This document shows positions 53,000 to 59,660 of a stretch of 64,000 nucleotides of DNA, piece after piece. Under the pieces are notes generated by a model. The model was given only the letters and a program-made list of their open reading frames with translations. It did no database searches and was not told where the DNA came from. Position numbers and translations under genes: made by a program. The first letter of the stretch is position 1. Each line of letters begins with the position of its first letter. This DNA comes from Aquamicrobium lusatiense (GTDB lineage Bacteria > Pseudomonadota > Alphaproteobacteria > Rhizobiales > Rhizobiaceae), in assembly GCF_014201615.1 (NCBI RefSeq), contig NZ_JACHEU010000002.1, positions 248,001-312,000 on the forward strand, given 5' to 3'.

Positions 53000-53746
53000 T
53001 CAGAACTTGTAGTTGAAGCCAACCCGGACCGTATGGAAGTTGAACTTCCGGTCAATGTTGACATCAGCACCACCGATGGTGTCCGAGAACACATTCGCCT
53101 TGCCGAGATCGGTGTAGAGATATTCCGACTTCACGGTCCAGTTGTCGGTCACGGCATATTCCGCACCCGCACCCACAGTCCAGCCGGTCTTCGTCTTCTT
53201 CACGCTTTCGTTGAAGGCGGTACCGCCCAGATCGCCCTTGGCATAGCTCTTGGTTTCGCCATAGGCGAGACCACCCGTGGCGTAGACGAGGAAGCGGTCG
53301 GTCGCCGTATAGCCGAGACGGGCGCGGACCGTGCCGTACCAGTTCAGCTTCGTGCCGATGGCAGCATCAAGAGTGCCAGCGCCAAGCACATTGGCGGAGA
53401 TATTGGTTTCGCCCTTGACGTTTCCACCCTGAAAATCAGCCTCCACACCATAGACGATCTGATCGGCCTGGAAGTTCCAGCCCGCCTGAACGCCGCCAAG
53501 GAAACCGCTGGAGTTCATATTCAGCGAACCGCTGGCCAGCGTACCCGTGGTGTCGGTGACGCTGAACGGATGCTTTGCCTTGCCACCGCCATAGCCAAGG
53601 TTGAAGCCGACATAACCGCCGGTCCAGCTATAGAAGGACGCCGGGGCCACCGGGGCAGGCTCGCTGTAAACAATCGCATCAGCAGCATAAGCGCCACCCG
53701 AAGCAAGAATGACTGCAACAGCAGCAAGAGAGAGAACTTTTCTCAT
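53000..53746 (-). CDS. omp25: Omp25/RopB-type outer-membrane beta-barrel protein
   Basis: 248 residues from ATG 53746. Signal peptide ends A-Y-A-A-D. Eight-stranded porin-like barrel: F-Y-S-W-T-G-G-Y-V-G-F-N-L-G-Y near 40, a G-V-Q-A-G-W-N-F-Q strand, R-A-R-L-G-Y-T-A-T-D-R-F-L-V-Y-A-T-G-G-L-A-Y-G, and the terminal V-R-V-G-F-N-Y-K-F with C-terminal Phe for BAM assembly. A major envelope protein in Brucella and rhizobia. SD AGAGG; long AT-rich leader with two palindromes. Confidence 0.94.
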   Translation of the reverse strand: MRKVLSLAAVAVILASGGAYAADAIVYSEPAPVAPASFYSWTGGYVGFNLGYGGGKAKHPFSVTDTTGTLASGSLNMNSSGFLGGVQAGWNFQADQIVYGVEADFQGGNVKGETNISANVLGAGTLDAAIGTKLNWYGTVRARLGYTATDRFLVYATGGLAYGETKSYAKGDLGGTAFNESVKKTKTGWTVGAGAEYAVTDNWTVKSEYLYTDLGKANVFSDTIGGADVNIDRKFNFHTVRVGFNYKF

Positions 53747-53780
53747 GACAAAACCTCTTAGTTGAAATCGTGAAATTAAC

Positions 53781-53964
53781 TTACGATCGTCGTCGTAAAA
53801 TGTCTGTAACATAAAAGACACATTTCGTTACGAAGATCAAAATTCCATAAAATACAGATATTTGAATAGTTAATAATAAATTAAACATACACAAAATGAA
53901 ATGAAGCCACTCAGAGGAGAAAAATATCTGAGTGGCATCGGATATAACCTTACGATAGGTAAGG
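53781..53964 (-). promoter_or_regulatory. Two palindromes in the omp25 upstream region
   Basis: TTACGA-TCGTCG-TCGTAA (53781-53798) and CCTTAC-GATAG-GTAAGG (53948-53964), both perfect 6-bp-arm repeats in an otherwise AT-rich 268-bp region. Both include TTACGAT on the plus strand. Candidate operators or leader hairpins. Confidence 0.35.
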
Positions 53965-54014
53965 ATTATGCTTAAGTCACCGCTACACCGAACATAATTT
54001 GCGCTGATTTACTA

Positions 54015-54248
54015 TCAGCTCAGCGCGGAGGCAATTTTGTCCTTGAGAGCAAGGCGGCGGCGGCGCAGTTCCGTTTCGGCATCGTCGCTGATCGTGTCGA
54101 TACGCGTCTCGGACCTGTGTATCTGATCGTTGACGTCGTCATACTCTTCGAGGACACGGGCGAACTCCGGATCCTGCGCCTTGAGAGCATGAATTGCATC
54201 GAGCTTGCCGGGGAATTCTTCGCCGAGGGTATGCGGGGTGTTTGACAT
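54015..54248 (-). CDS. YdcH/DUF465 family small protein
   Basis: 77 residues from ATG 54248, strong SD AGGAGG. Helical hairpin with H-x-L-x-x-x-D-P-E-F-A-R-V-L-E-E-Y-D-D-V-N-D-Q-I-H-R-S-E and the R-R-R-R-L-A-L-K-D-K-I end typical of DUF465. Function unknown. An FNR/FixK-type box 53 bp upstream suggests microoxic control together with uspA. Confidence 0.9.
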   Translation of the reverse strand: MSNTPHTLGEEFPGKLDAIHALKAQDPEFARVLEEYDDVNDQIHRSETRIDTISDDAETELRRRRLALKDKIASALS

Positions 54249-54300
54249 GTCGCCTCCTGTGGTTTGCTTCCCAAACATAGAAGGTAGGGCGTCGGCCCGG

Positions 54301-54314
54301 TTGATCAATGTCAA
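54301..54314. promoter_or_regulatory. FNR/FixK-type box upstream of the YdcH gene
   Basis: TTGAT-CAAT-GTCAA, one mismatch from the anaerobox TTGAT-N4-ATCAA. Lies 53 bp upstream of the minus-strand start at 54248. Confidence 0.6.
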
Positions 54315-54505
54315 ACAAATGGCTGACCCAGCGGAACATCGTGTCGCAGGTCACAGCCTTCGCCGTGCGGGGCAGGCCAGTCAACGATACCGGCAGAATT
54401 CCGGGCTGAGAGTTTGCCTTGCCCGTCGATGGTTTCAAAAAAACGCCACCTTCGACGCAACAGCAGCCCGCAGCATCGGGTTACTGCTTACAGGTAAACG
54501 CCGCG

Positions 54506-55036
54506 TCAGTGAACGGTTTCGAGCCCCAGCTTGCGGCGCAGACGCCCGGTCCGCTCCCTGAACATGGCATGGCGCTCGGCTTCCCGCGTCGCGGCAAAAA
54601 CCATTGAGAGCAATTGCTCCTTCTCGGTCTCGTCGAGAAGAGGCTTCAGGAATTCGGCCGTCTTGTCGATGACCGTCGGCACGTCGGCAACCTGATCGCT
54701 GGCCCATTTCGCATAGGCGATCGCTTCGTCGAGTTGCTTGTCGCTTCCGGCTATCAGGGCGATCTGCTCGCGCACGCGTGTCTCGATGATATCTGTCACC
54801 GGCCGGTCTTCCGCCGCTATCGCCATGACCACGGTGGCGGCAGCCGTCACAGGGTGATCGATGACTGCGACCGGTGCGATGGCGGCCTTCTTGCGCAGCT
54901 TGTTGCGCCGCATGTTGCCGCGCACCTTGCCGACGGCATCCGCCACCTCATTGGCGGCGTCGCTCATATATTTGAGCCGATACCACCAGAATGCCGCAGC
55001 CGCGAATATGCCGATAACGGCTACCAGTATATGCAT
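54506..55036 (-). CDS. Membrane-anchored hypothetical protein
   Basis: 176 residues. One N-terminal transmembrane helix (about 2-19) ending W-W-Y-R-L-K-Y-M, a basic stretch, then a cytosolic helical domain (A-A-T-V-V-M-A-I-A-A-E-D-R-P-V-T near 70; E-R-H-A-M-F-R near 155). The helical domain recalls the TerB-like fold, but no metal motif is convincing. Conserved-looking rhizobial protein in a cluster of stress genes; function unknown. Confidence 0.8.
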   Translation of the reverse strand: MHILVAVIGIFAAAAFWWYRLKYMSDAANEVADAVGKVRGNMRRNKLRKKAAIAPVAVIDHPVTAAATVVMAIAAEDRPVTDIIETRVREQIALIAGSDKQLDEAIAYAKWASDQVADVPTVIDKTAEFLKPLLDETEKEQLLSMVFAATREAERHAMFRERTGRLRRKLGLETVH

Positions 55037-55196
55037 GATCGGGCCTCCATGCTTCGCCTATAGCGAAAACGGCAACCGATCGACAAGACCGTCGGCAGAT
55101 GAGGCGTCGCCTTCCGCCGGCGGTTACCCGCCAGCGGAAACGATACCAGAGGAAATGAAGGGCGGCTGAAAGCGCCTTCCCGCTCCCCGAAGTGAA

Positions 55197-55646
55197 TCAG
55201 CGAACGACCAGGACCGGCACCTTGGAGTGGGTCAGCACTTCCACCGTCTGGCTGCCCAGCAGCAGGCGGCCGAGGCCGCGGCGGCCGTGCGAGGCCATGA
55301 CAATCAGATTGGCGTCTTTTTCCTCGGCAATCTCGATGATTGCATCGGCGGGCCAGCGGTCCGCCAGATGCTCGACATCGGCCTTGATACCCATCTTTTC
55401 CGCCGCCGCGCGCGCCTTTTCCAGAATGCCGCCGGCGAAGTCCTTCTGGCCTTCCTCGTAACGGGAAATATCATTCGGACCGGCAACCCAGCCCGAGGCT
55501 GTCGCGCCGGCAGCGACGGGGAAAGGCTCCGTAACCATCACGAACGTGACCTTGGCGGACAAGGCCTTGGCCAGCGACAATCCATGATCGATGCCCTTCT
55601 GGGCAAGTTCCGATCCGTCGGTGGCGATGAGGATGTGGGTGTACAT
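55197..55646 (-). CDS. Universal stress protein A family protein
   Basis: 149 residues. UspA fold with I-L-I-A-T-D-G-S-E-L-A near the start and the ATP-binding M-A-S-H-G-R-R-G-L-G-R-L-L-L-G-S (G-x2-G-x9-G-S) near residue 120. Single domain, cytoplasmic. Upstream FNR/FixK box suggests induction at low oxygen, as known for usp genes in rhizobia. Confidence 0.95.
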   Translation of the reverse strand: MYTHILIATDGSELAQKGIDHGLSLAKALSAKVTFVMVTEPFPVAAGATASGWVAGPNDISRYEEGQKDFAGGILEKARAAAEKMGIKADVEHLADRWPADAIIEIAEEKDANLIVMASHGRRGLGRLLLGSQTVEVLTHSKVPVLVVR

Positions 55647-55757
55647 GGCTAAACCTCTTGTTGTGTCCTGTCAGAAAACCAGAGCCGCATAAGGCTCGCA
55701 AGTGCACAGACCGAACGGATAATGATGGCAGTTCATATCATGCGGAACCGCACGGCC

Positions 55758-55771
55758 TTGATGCAGGTCAA
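55758..55771. promoter_or_regulatory. FNR/FixK-type box upstream of uspA
   Basis: TTGAT-GCAG-GTCAA (minus strand TTGAC-CTGC-ATCAA), one mismatch from the TTGAT-N4-ATCAA anaerobox, 112 bp upstream of the uspA start. Confidence 0.65.
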
Positions 55772-55935
55772 GTTTCGGGCATGAGCCAAATGGCCAGACA
55801 AGCTGCCGCGCCCAAGGCGATGCTGCGCCATCCCGATCACTTTCGGTTACAGGCATCCGTTTGCGGGAACCACGGCCGATCTGCGGCGTTAACCATCGAT
55901 TCTCCACCAGTGTTTGATGTCGAGGGAGGTTGCCG

Positions 55936-56238
55936 ATGGATCGCCTGCAGTTCTTTTCGCCTGTCCGCGTCTCATTGGGGCGTGGCCAGCCCGTTCACAC
56001 CATCGAAAATGTGACCGATGCGCTCGTTTTTCTGCGTGAATGGCCGATAGGCCGGCGTGGCCCTGTCTACCGTTGCGCTCTGAATTGTTGCGCAGCGGCA
56101 ATGGCCGCCCAGATGAGCGCGGAAGAAGCCCGAAAATCATTCGCCGGTTTCGCGCGCATCACCGGATTGCTGGTCGACAGCGGCCCGGCGCCGATGGTTG
56201 CGACCACGCGTTCGACGCTGCATCGCCCGACAACGTGA
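55936..56238 (+). CDS. DUF982 family protein
   Basis: 100 residues from ATG 55936 with GGGAGG six nt upstream. I-x-x-V-x-x-A-L-V-F-L-R-E-W-P-x-x-R-R-G-P-V-Y-x-x-A-L-x-x-C and M-S-A-E-E-A-R-K-S-F-A-G-F-A match the DUF982 pattern. Small cytoplasmic protein often multiplied in rhizobial genomes; function unknown. Confidence 0.82.
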   Translation: MDRLQFFSPVRVSLGRGQPVHTIENVTDALVFLREWPIGRRGPVYRCALNCCAAAMAAQMSAEEARKSFAGFARITGLLVDSGPAPMVATTRSTLHRPTT

Positions 56239-56274
56239 GCCGCTCAACGCGGAGCCTTCCGCCCGAAGGATCAG

Positions 56275-56314
56275 AAAAAAAGCCGCCCCGTGATCTTCAC
56301 GATCGCGGGGCGGC
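56275..56314 (-). terminator. Rho-independent terminator of the small membrane protein gene
   Basis: On the minus strand GCCGCCCCG ... CGGGGCGGC then T7; inner GATC pairs lengthen the stem. Confidence 0.9.
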
Positions 56315-56323
56315 GCATGTTCA

Positions 56324-56470
56324 TCAGTTCTGCTCGATGGAAACGCCGCCCTCATCGATCCTGAGTTCGACGCCGGCAGGTTTCGTTTCCTCCCGATAGA
56401 CATAGATGCTGAGACCGATCACGACGACGACCAGCGCGCCGATGAGGAGGTAGAGGTTGCTTCTGTTCAT
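56324..56470 (-). CDS. Small single-helix membrane protein
   Basis: 48 residues. M-N-R-S-N-L-Y followed by a hydrophobic helix (about 6-24), then Y-R-E-E-T-K-P-A-G-V-E-L-R-I-D-E-G-G-V-S-I. I recall nearly identical short proteins across Rhizobiales. ATG 56470 with GGAAAG upstream; a strong terminator follows the stop. Too short for automatic calling, but well supported. Role unknown; its neighbours are stress-response genes. Confidence 0.82.
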   Translation of the reverse strand: MNRSNLYLLIGALVVVVIGLSIYVYREETKPAGVELRIDEGGVSIEQN

Positions 56471-56491
56471 GGACACGCTTTCCGGTCAGTT

Positions 56492-56746
56492 TCAGGCCGA
56501 CTTCACAACACGGATCAGCAACAGCAGGATTATTGCGCCGATCAGCGCATTGATGATGTTGGCGATGACACCGCCGCCGATAACGATGCCAACCTTCGGC
56601 AAGAGCCAGCCGGCGATGAACGCGCCGACGATACCGACCACGATGTTACCAAGCAGGCCGAAGCCGTACCCTTTGACGATCAGTCCCGCGAGCCAGCCTG
56701 CGATCGCACCTACGATAAGAAAGACAATAAGACCTTCCGGACCCAC
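56492..56746 (-). CDS. GlsB/YeaQ/YmgE family (transglycosylase-associated) membrane protein
   Basis: 84 residues from GTG 56746 (GGAGGG seven nt upstream). Three short hydrophobic helices rich in Gly: I-V-F-L-I-V-G-A-I-A-G-W-L-A-G, G-N-I-V-V-G-I-V-G-A-F-I-A-G-W and A-L-I-G-A-I-I-L-L-L. A stress-induced inner-membrane family of unknown biochemical function. Confidence 0.95.
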   Translation of the reverse strand: MGPEGLIVFLIVGAIAGWLAGLIVKGYGFGLLGNIVVGIVGAFIAGWLLPKVGIVIGGGVIANIINALIGAIILLLLIRVVKSA

Positions 56747-56892
56747 GACGTTCCCTCCATTAGAAATGGCCGAGGCGGAGCGCTGTGCCCCGAATCAACC
56801 CGGGTTTCAACAAATGCAGGGTATGAGAATAAGCACACCACCGCCACCCCGTTACATTGGGCGGGGCGGACAGGCGTCAAGCCTTGGCGCTG

Positions 56893-57123
56893 CTATTCTT
56901 CGTCGCCAGCTTCATCAGAATTTTCATCATCCGAATTTTCCGGACGCCAGCTGGCCGGTTCGACCTTCTTTTGTGTCTTTGAATCCGTATAGGCCCACCA
57001 TGCCTGGTCCTCAGCATCCCAGCGGGCAAGGGATTCGTTCATGACGCCGTCGCTGTCGGTCCAGTAAACGGTTACGCGCGATCCGTCCTTAGGGGCGCTG
57101 GCGATGGGTTCACGCTCTGCCAT
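56893..57123 (-). CDS. Small acidic hypothetical protein
   Basis: 76 residues from ATG 57123 (GAGGAAG upstream); the frame to 57183 is a weaker start. Segment I-A-S-A-P-K-D-G-S-R-V-T-V-Y-W and S-L-A-R-W-D-A-E-D-Q-A-W-W-A-Y resemble small proteins in which a Trp-rich beta motif handles short peptides or sugars, but no family is sure. C-terminus strongly acidic (E-N-S-D-D-E-N-S-D-E). Cytoplasmic. Confidence 0.72.
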   Translation of the reverse strand: MAEREPIASAPKDGSRVTVYWTDSDGVMNESLARWDAEDQAWWAYTDSKTQKKVEPASWRPENSDDENSDEAGDEE

Positions 57124-57221
57124 GTGGTCTTCCTCTCTGCCTGAATGCCTGTCCGGTGGCAAAGCTGCAACGCGCTGCGCCACCGGACAGTTCCGGTACG
57201 AACCGGTTCTCAGCTTCTTTG

Positions 57222-57842
57222 TCAGCTATGCGCGAAGATATCCGTTTCTTCCCAGCCCATCAGATCGAGCTTCGAGCGTGTCGGCAGGAAGTGGAAGCAG
57301 GCTTCGGCTTCCTCCACCCTGCCATCGCGCTTCAGCCGGCCGGCGAGAACGTCGCGCAGACGGTGAAGATAGAGAACGTCCGAAGCGGCATATTCAAGCT
57401 GCTCGGGCGACAGCGTTTCCGCCGCCCAGTCGGAGGATTGCTGCTGCTTGGAGATGCTCACGCCCAGCAATTCGTTGCAGATATCCTTCAGCCCGTGACG
57501 ATCGGTGTAGGTGCGGGTCAGCCGCGAGGCGATCTTGGTGCAGAACACCGGCTCGGCCATGACACCGAAGGCATTGTACAGCACCGCGATGTCGAAGCGC
57601 CCGAAGTGAAACAGCTTCGTCACCTTCGGGTTGGCAAGCAGACTGACGAGGTTCGGCGCCTCCTTCTGGCCCGCCGCTATCTGGATCACGTCGGCCGTGC
57701 CGTCGCCGGGCGAAATCTGCACCACGCACAAACGGTCGCGGTGAGGATTGAGGCCGAGCGTCTCGGTGTCGATGGCCACCGCATCGACATCATAGTGGGC
57801 GAGATCGGGCAGATCGCCCTTGTGGAAACGGATCGTGCTCAT
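57222..57842 (-). CDS. rnd: Ribonuclease D-like 3'-5' exonuclease
   Basis: 206 residues, the short rhizobial form without HRDC domains. DEDDy residues: D-T-E-T-L-G-L near 25, H-F-G-R-F-D-I-A near 82, and Y-A-A-S-D-V-L-Y-L near 154. Trims structured RNA 3' ends. In many relatives it heads the lptC operon; here it sits 7 nt downstream of the dipeptidase gene. Confidence 0.92.
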   Translation of the reverse strand: MSTIRFHKGDLPDLAHYDVDAVAIDTETLGLNPHRDRLCVVQISPGDGTADVIQIAAGQKEAPNLVSLLANPKVTKLFHFGRFDIAVLYNAFGVMAEPVFCTKIASRLTRTYTDRHGLKDICNELLGVSISKQQQSSDWAAETLSPEQLEYAASDVLYLHRLRDVLAGRLKRDGRVEEAEACFHFLPTRSKLDLMGWEETDIFAHS

Positions 57843-57849
57843 GCCACCC

Positions 57850-59250
57850 TCACTTCGTCGTCAGCGCGGCGAGAATGCGCGCCCAGGAGCGCTGGCCCTT
57901 GTGGAAGGAGGACAGCTCGTATTTCTCGTTGGGCGAATGGATGCGGTCGTCGGAAAGACCAAAGCCCACAAGCAGGGATTCCATGCCGAGATAGGTCTGG
58001 AAATCACCAACGATGGGAATCGATCCACCCATGGCGATCATCACCGCAGGCTTCGGCCATTCGTCGGACAGCGCGTCCTTGGCCTTGGCGAGGAACGGCG
58101 AGTCGTAGGAAAGCTGGATTGCCGGCGAGCCGCCATGCTGGTGGAACTCCACGGAACAGTCGGCGGGAATGCGCTCCTCGACGAATTTGCGGAAGGCGGC
58201 ACGGATTTTTGCCGGGTCCTGCTTGTGCACGAGGCGGAACGACACCTTGGCCGAGGCCTGCGACGCGATCACCGTCTTGAAGCCCTTGCCGGTGTAACCG
58301 CCGGTGATGCCGTTGAACTCCGCCGTCGGCCGTGCCCAGACCAGTTCGAGAACCGAGCGGCCCTTTTCGCCCGACGGAATCGACAATCCCACCTGCCCGA
58401 GGAAGGTTTCGGCGGTTTCGCCCAGCGTCTCCCACGACTTCAGCACCTGCGAGGGCGTTTCCTCGACACCATCGTAGAAGCCGGGAATGGTGACGCGGCC
58501 GTTCTCGTCATGAATGTCGGCAAGAACCCGCGACAGGATGCGGATCGGGTTGGCCGCGGCCCCACCGAACTCGCCTGAATGCAGGTCACGATCGGCGGCA
58601 TGGACGACCACCTCCTCGCCCACCAGTCCGCGGAGCGCGGTGGAGATGGCAGGCGTGTCACGGTCCCACATGCCGGTATCGCACACCAGCGCGAAATCGG
58701 CCTTCAGCTCTTCCGCATTGGCTTCAAGGAACGGCTTCAGCGACGGCGAACCGCTTTCTTCCTCGCCCTCGAACAAAAGCGTGATGCGGCAGGGAAGGCC
58801 GCCATGCACCGCCTTCCAGGCGCGGCAGGCTTCCACGAAGGTCATGAGCTGGCCCTTGTCGTCGGCCGAGCCGCGTCCGGTGATGACCTTGCGGCCGGGC
58901 TCGACCTCCTTCAGCGCCGGCGCGAAGGGGTCGTCATGCCACAGCTCCAGCGGATCGACCGGCTGCACGTCATAATGGCCATAGAACAGCACATGCGGGC
59001 TGCCTTCCGGACCTTCATGATGGGCAACGACCATCGGATGGCCGGGCGTGTCGCGCACCGAAGCATCGAAGCCGATGCTTTTGAGATCCTCAACCAGCCA
59101 TTCGGCACCCTTGCGGCAGTCGGCGGCGAATTCCGGGTCGGTCGAGATCGAGCGAATGCGCAGCAACGCAAACAGGCGATCAAGGCTCTCGTCCAGAGAC
59201 TGGTCGAGTCGCTCAAGGACCGGGGCAAGAACGGGGGGGAGTTTGGACAT
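57850..59250 (-). CDS. M20-family dipeptidase
   Basis: 466 residues. Di-zinc peptidase core: F-Y-G-H-Y-D-V-Q-P (metal His and bridging segment near 89), G-R-G-S-A-D-D-K-G-Q (near 127), E-G-E-E-E-S-G-S catalytic Glu pair (near 166) and a dimerisation lid domain. Resembles the M20F carnosine dipeptidase/CNDP-like group. Cytoplasmic, no signal peptide. Upstream of rnd on the same strand. Confidence 0.93.
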   Translation of the reverse strand: MSKLPPVLAPVLERLDQSLDESLDRLFALLRIRSISTDPEFAADCRKGAEWLVEDLKSIGFDASVRDTPGHPMVVAHHEGPEGSPHVLFYGHYDVQPVDPLELWHDDPFAPALKEVEPGRKVITGRGSADDKGQLMTFVEACRAWKAVHGGLPCRITLLFEGEEESGSPSLKPFLEANAEELKADFALVCDTGMWDRDTPAISTALRGLVGEEVVVHAADRDLHSGEFGGAAANPIRILSRVLADIHDENGRVTIPGFYDGVEETPSQVLKSWETLGETAETFLGQVGLSIPSGEKGRSVLELVWARPTAEFNGITGGYTGKGFKTVIASQASAKVSFRLVHKQDPAKIRAAFRKFVEERIPADCSVEFHQHGGSPAIQLSYDSPFLAKAKDALSDEWPKPAVMIAMGGSIPIVGDFQTYLGMESLLVGFGLSDDRIHSPNEKYELSSFHKGQRSWARILAALTTK

Positions 59251-59347
59251 GTTTTCAGGCCTTTCGATTCTGCGCGCAGCCTAAAGCTGTCGGATCGAAA
59301 CGGAAAGGCAGTTGTTGGGGGCGCCGGCACGACATCTGCGGCCGAAA

Positions 59348-59498
59348 GCAAAAAGAAGCGCCGCCGTGGCGGAGGGGGGAACCACGGCGGCTTTACTTCA
59401 AACGGTGCGGCAGCCCGGAGAGGGGGATAGGCTGCCGCATTCGTCCGGTAAGGCGGGGGACGGGCCTTGTTTCCGGACTTCGGCGAAAACTGCCGATG
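59348..59498 (-). ncRNA. Candidate trans-acting sRNA with three C-rich-loop hairpins
   Basis: Minus strand, about 150 nt. Hairpin 1: GTCCGG/CCGGAC and AAGGC/GCCTT (59478-59443) with loop CCGTCCCCC. Hairpin 2: GCGGCAGCC/GGCTGCCGC (59438-59407), loop TATCCCCCTCTCCG. Hairpin 3: GCCGCCGTGG/CCACGGCGGC (59391-59360), loop TTCCCCCCTCCG, followed by GCTTCTTTTTGC, a likely terminator. Three successive strong stems all exposing C-rich anti-SD-like loops match the design of rhizobial anti-SD sRNAs. It lies between the dipeptidase gene and polA, antisense to neither. Confidence 0.68.
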
Positions 59499-59504
59499 CA
59501 TGCT

Positions 59505-59533
59505 ATTTGTGGATCGGAAGATGGCGATTCAAG
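59505..59533 (-). promoter_or_regulatory. Candidate promoter of the sRNA
   Basis: On the minus strand CTTGAA (59533-59528), 17-bp spacer, ACAAAT (59510-59505). Spacing and -35 are good, the -10 weak; it would start transcription near 59498. Confidence 0.4.
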
Positions 59534-59543
59534 GGCACAAAGA

Positions 59544-59557
59544 TTACAACTTTGTAA
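59544..59557. promoter_or_regulatory. TTACAA-CT-TTGTAA palindrome
   Basis: Perfect 6-bp arms between the sRNA promoter and polA. Possible operator for the divergent pair. Confidence 0.3.
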
Positions 59558-59660
59558 CATGCCTGTGATGCAGCCATCCTCTGTCAGCAATGGCGTGCTC
59601 GGCGGGGCATAACCCGCCTTTGCGATGGACCGCAACGCCCCGCCACGCTATCCATGCGGC

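Noticed and set aside
59360-59391. GCCGCCGTGG hairpin as a simple terminator of a neighbouring gene
   Set aside because: No gene on either strand ends into it: the dipeptidase gene is transcribed away from it and polA starts downstream. It fits better as the 3' hairpin of the sRNA.
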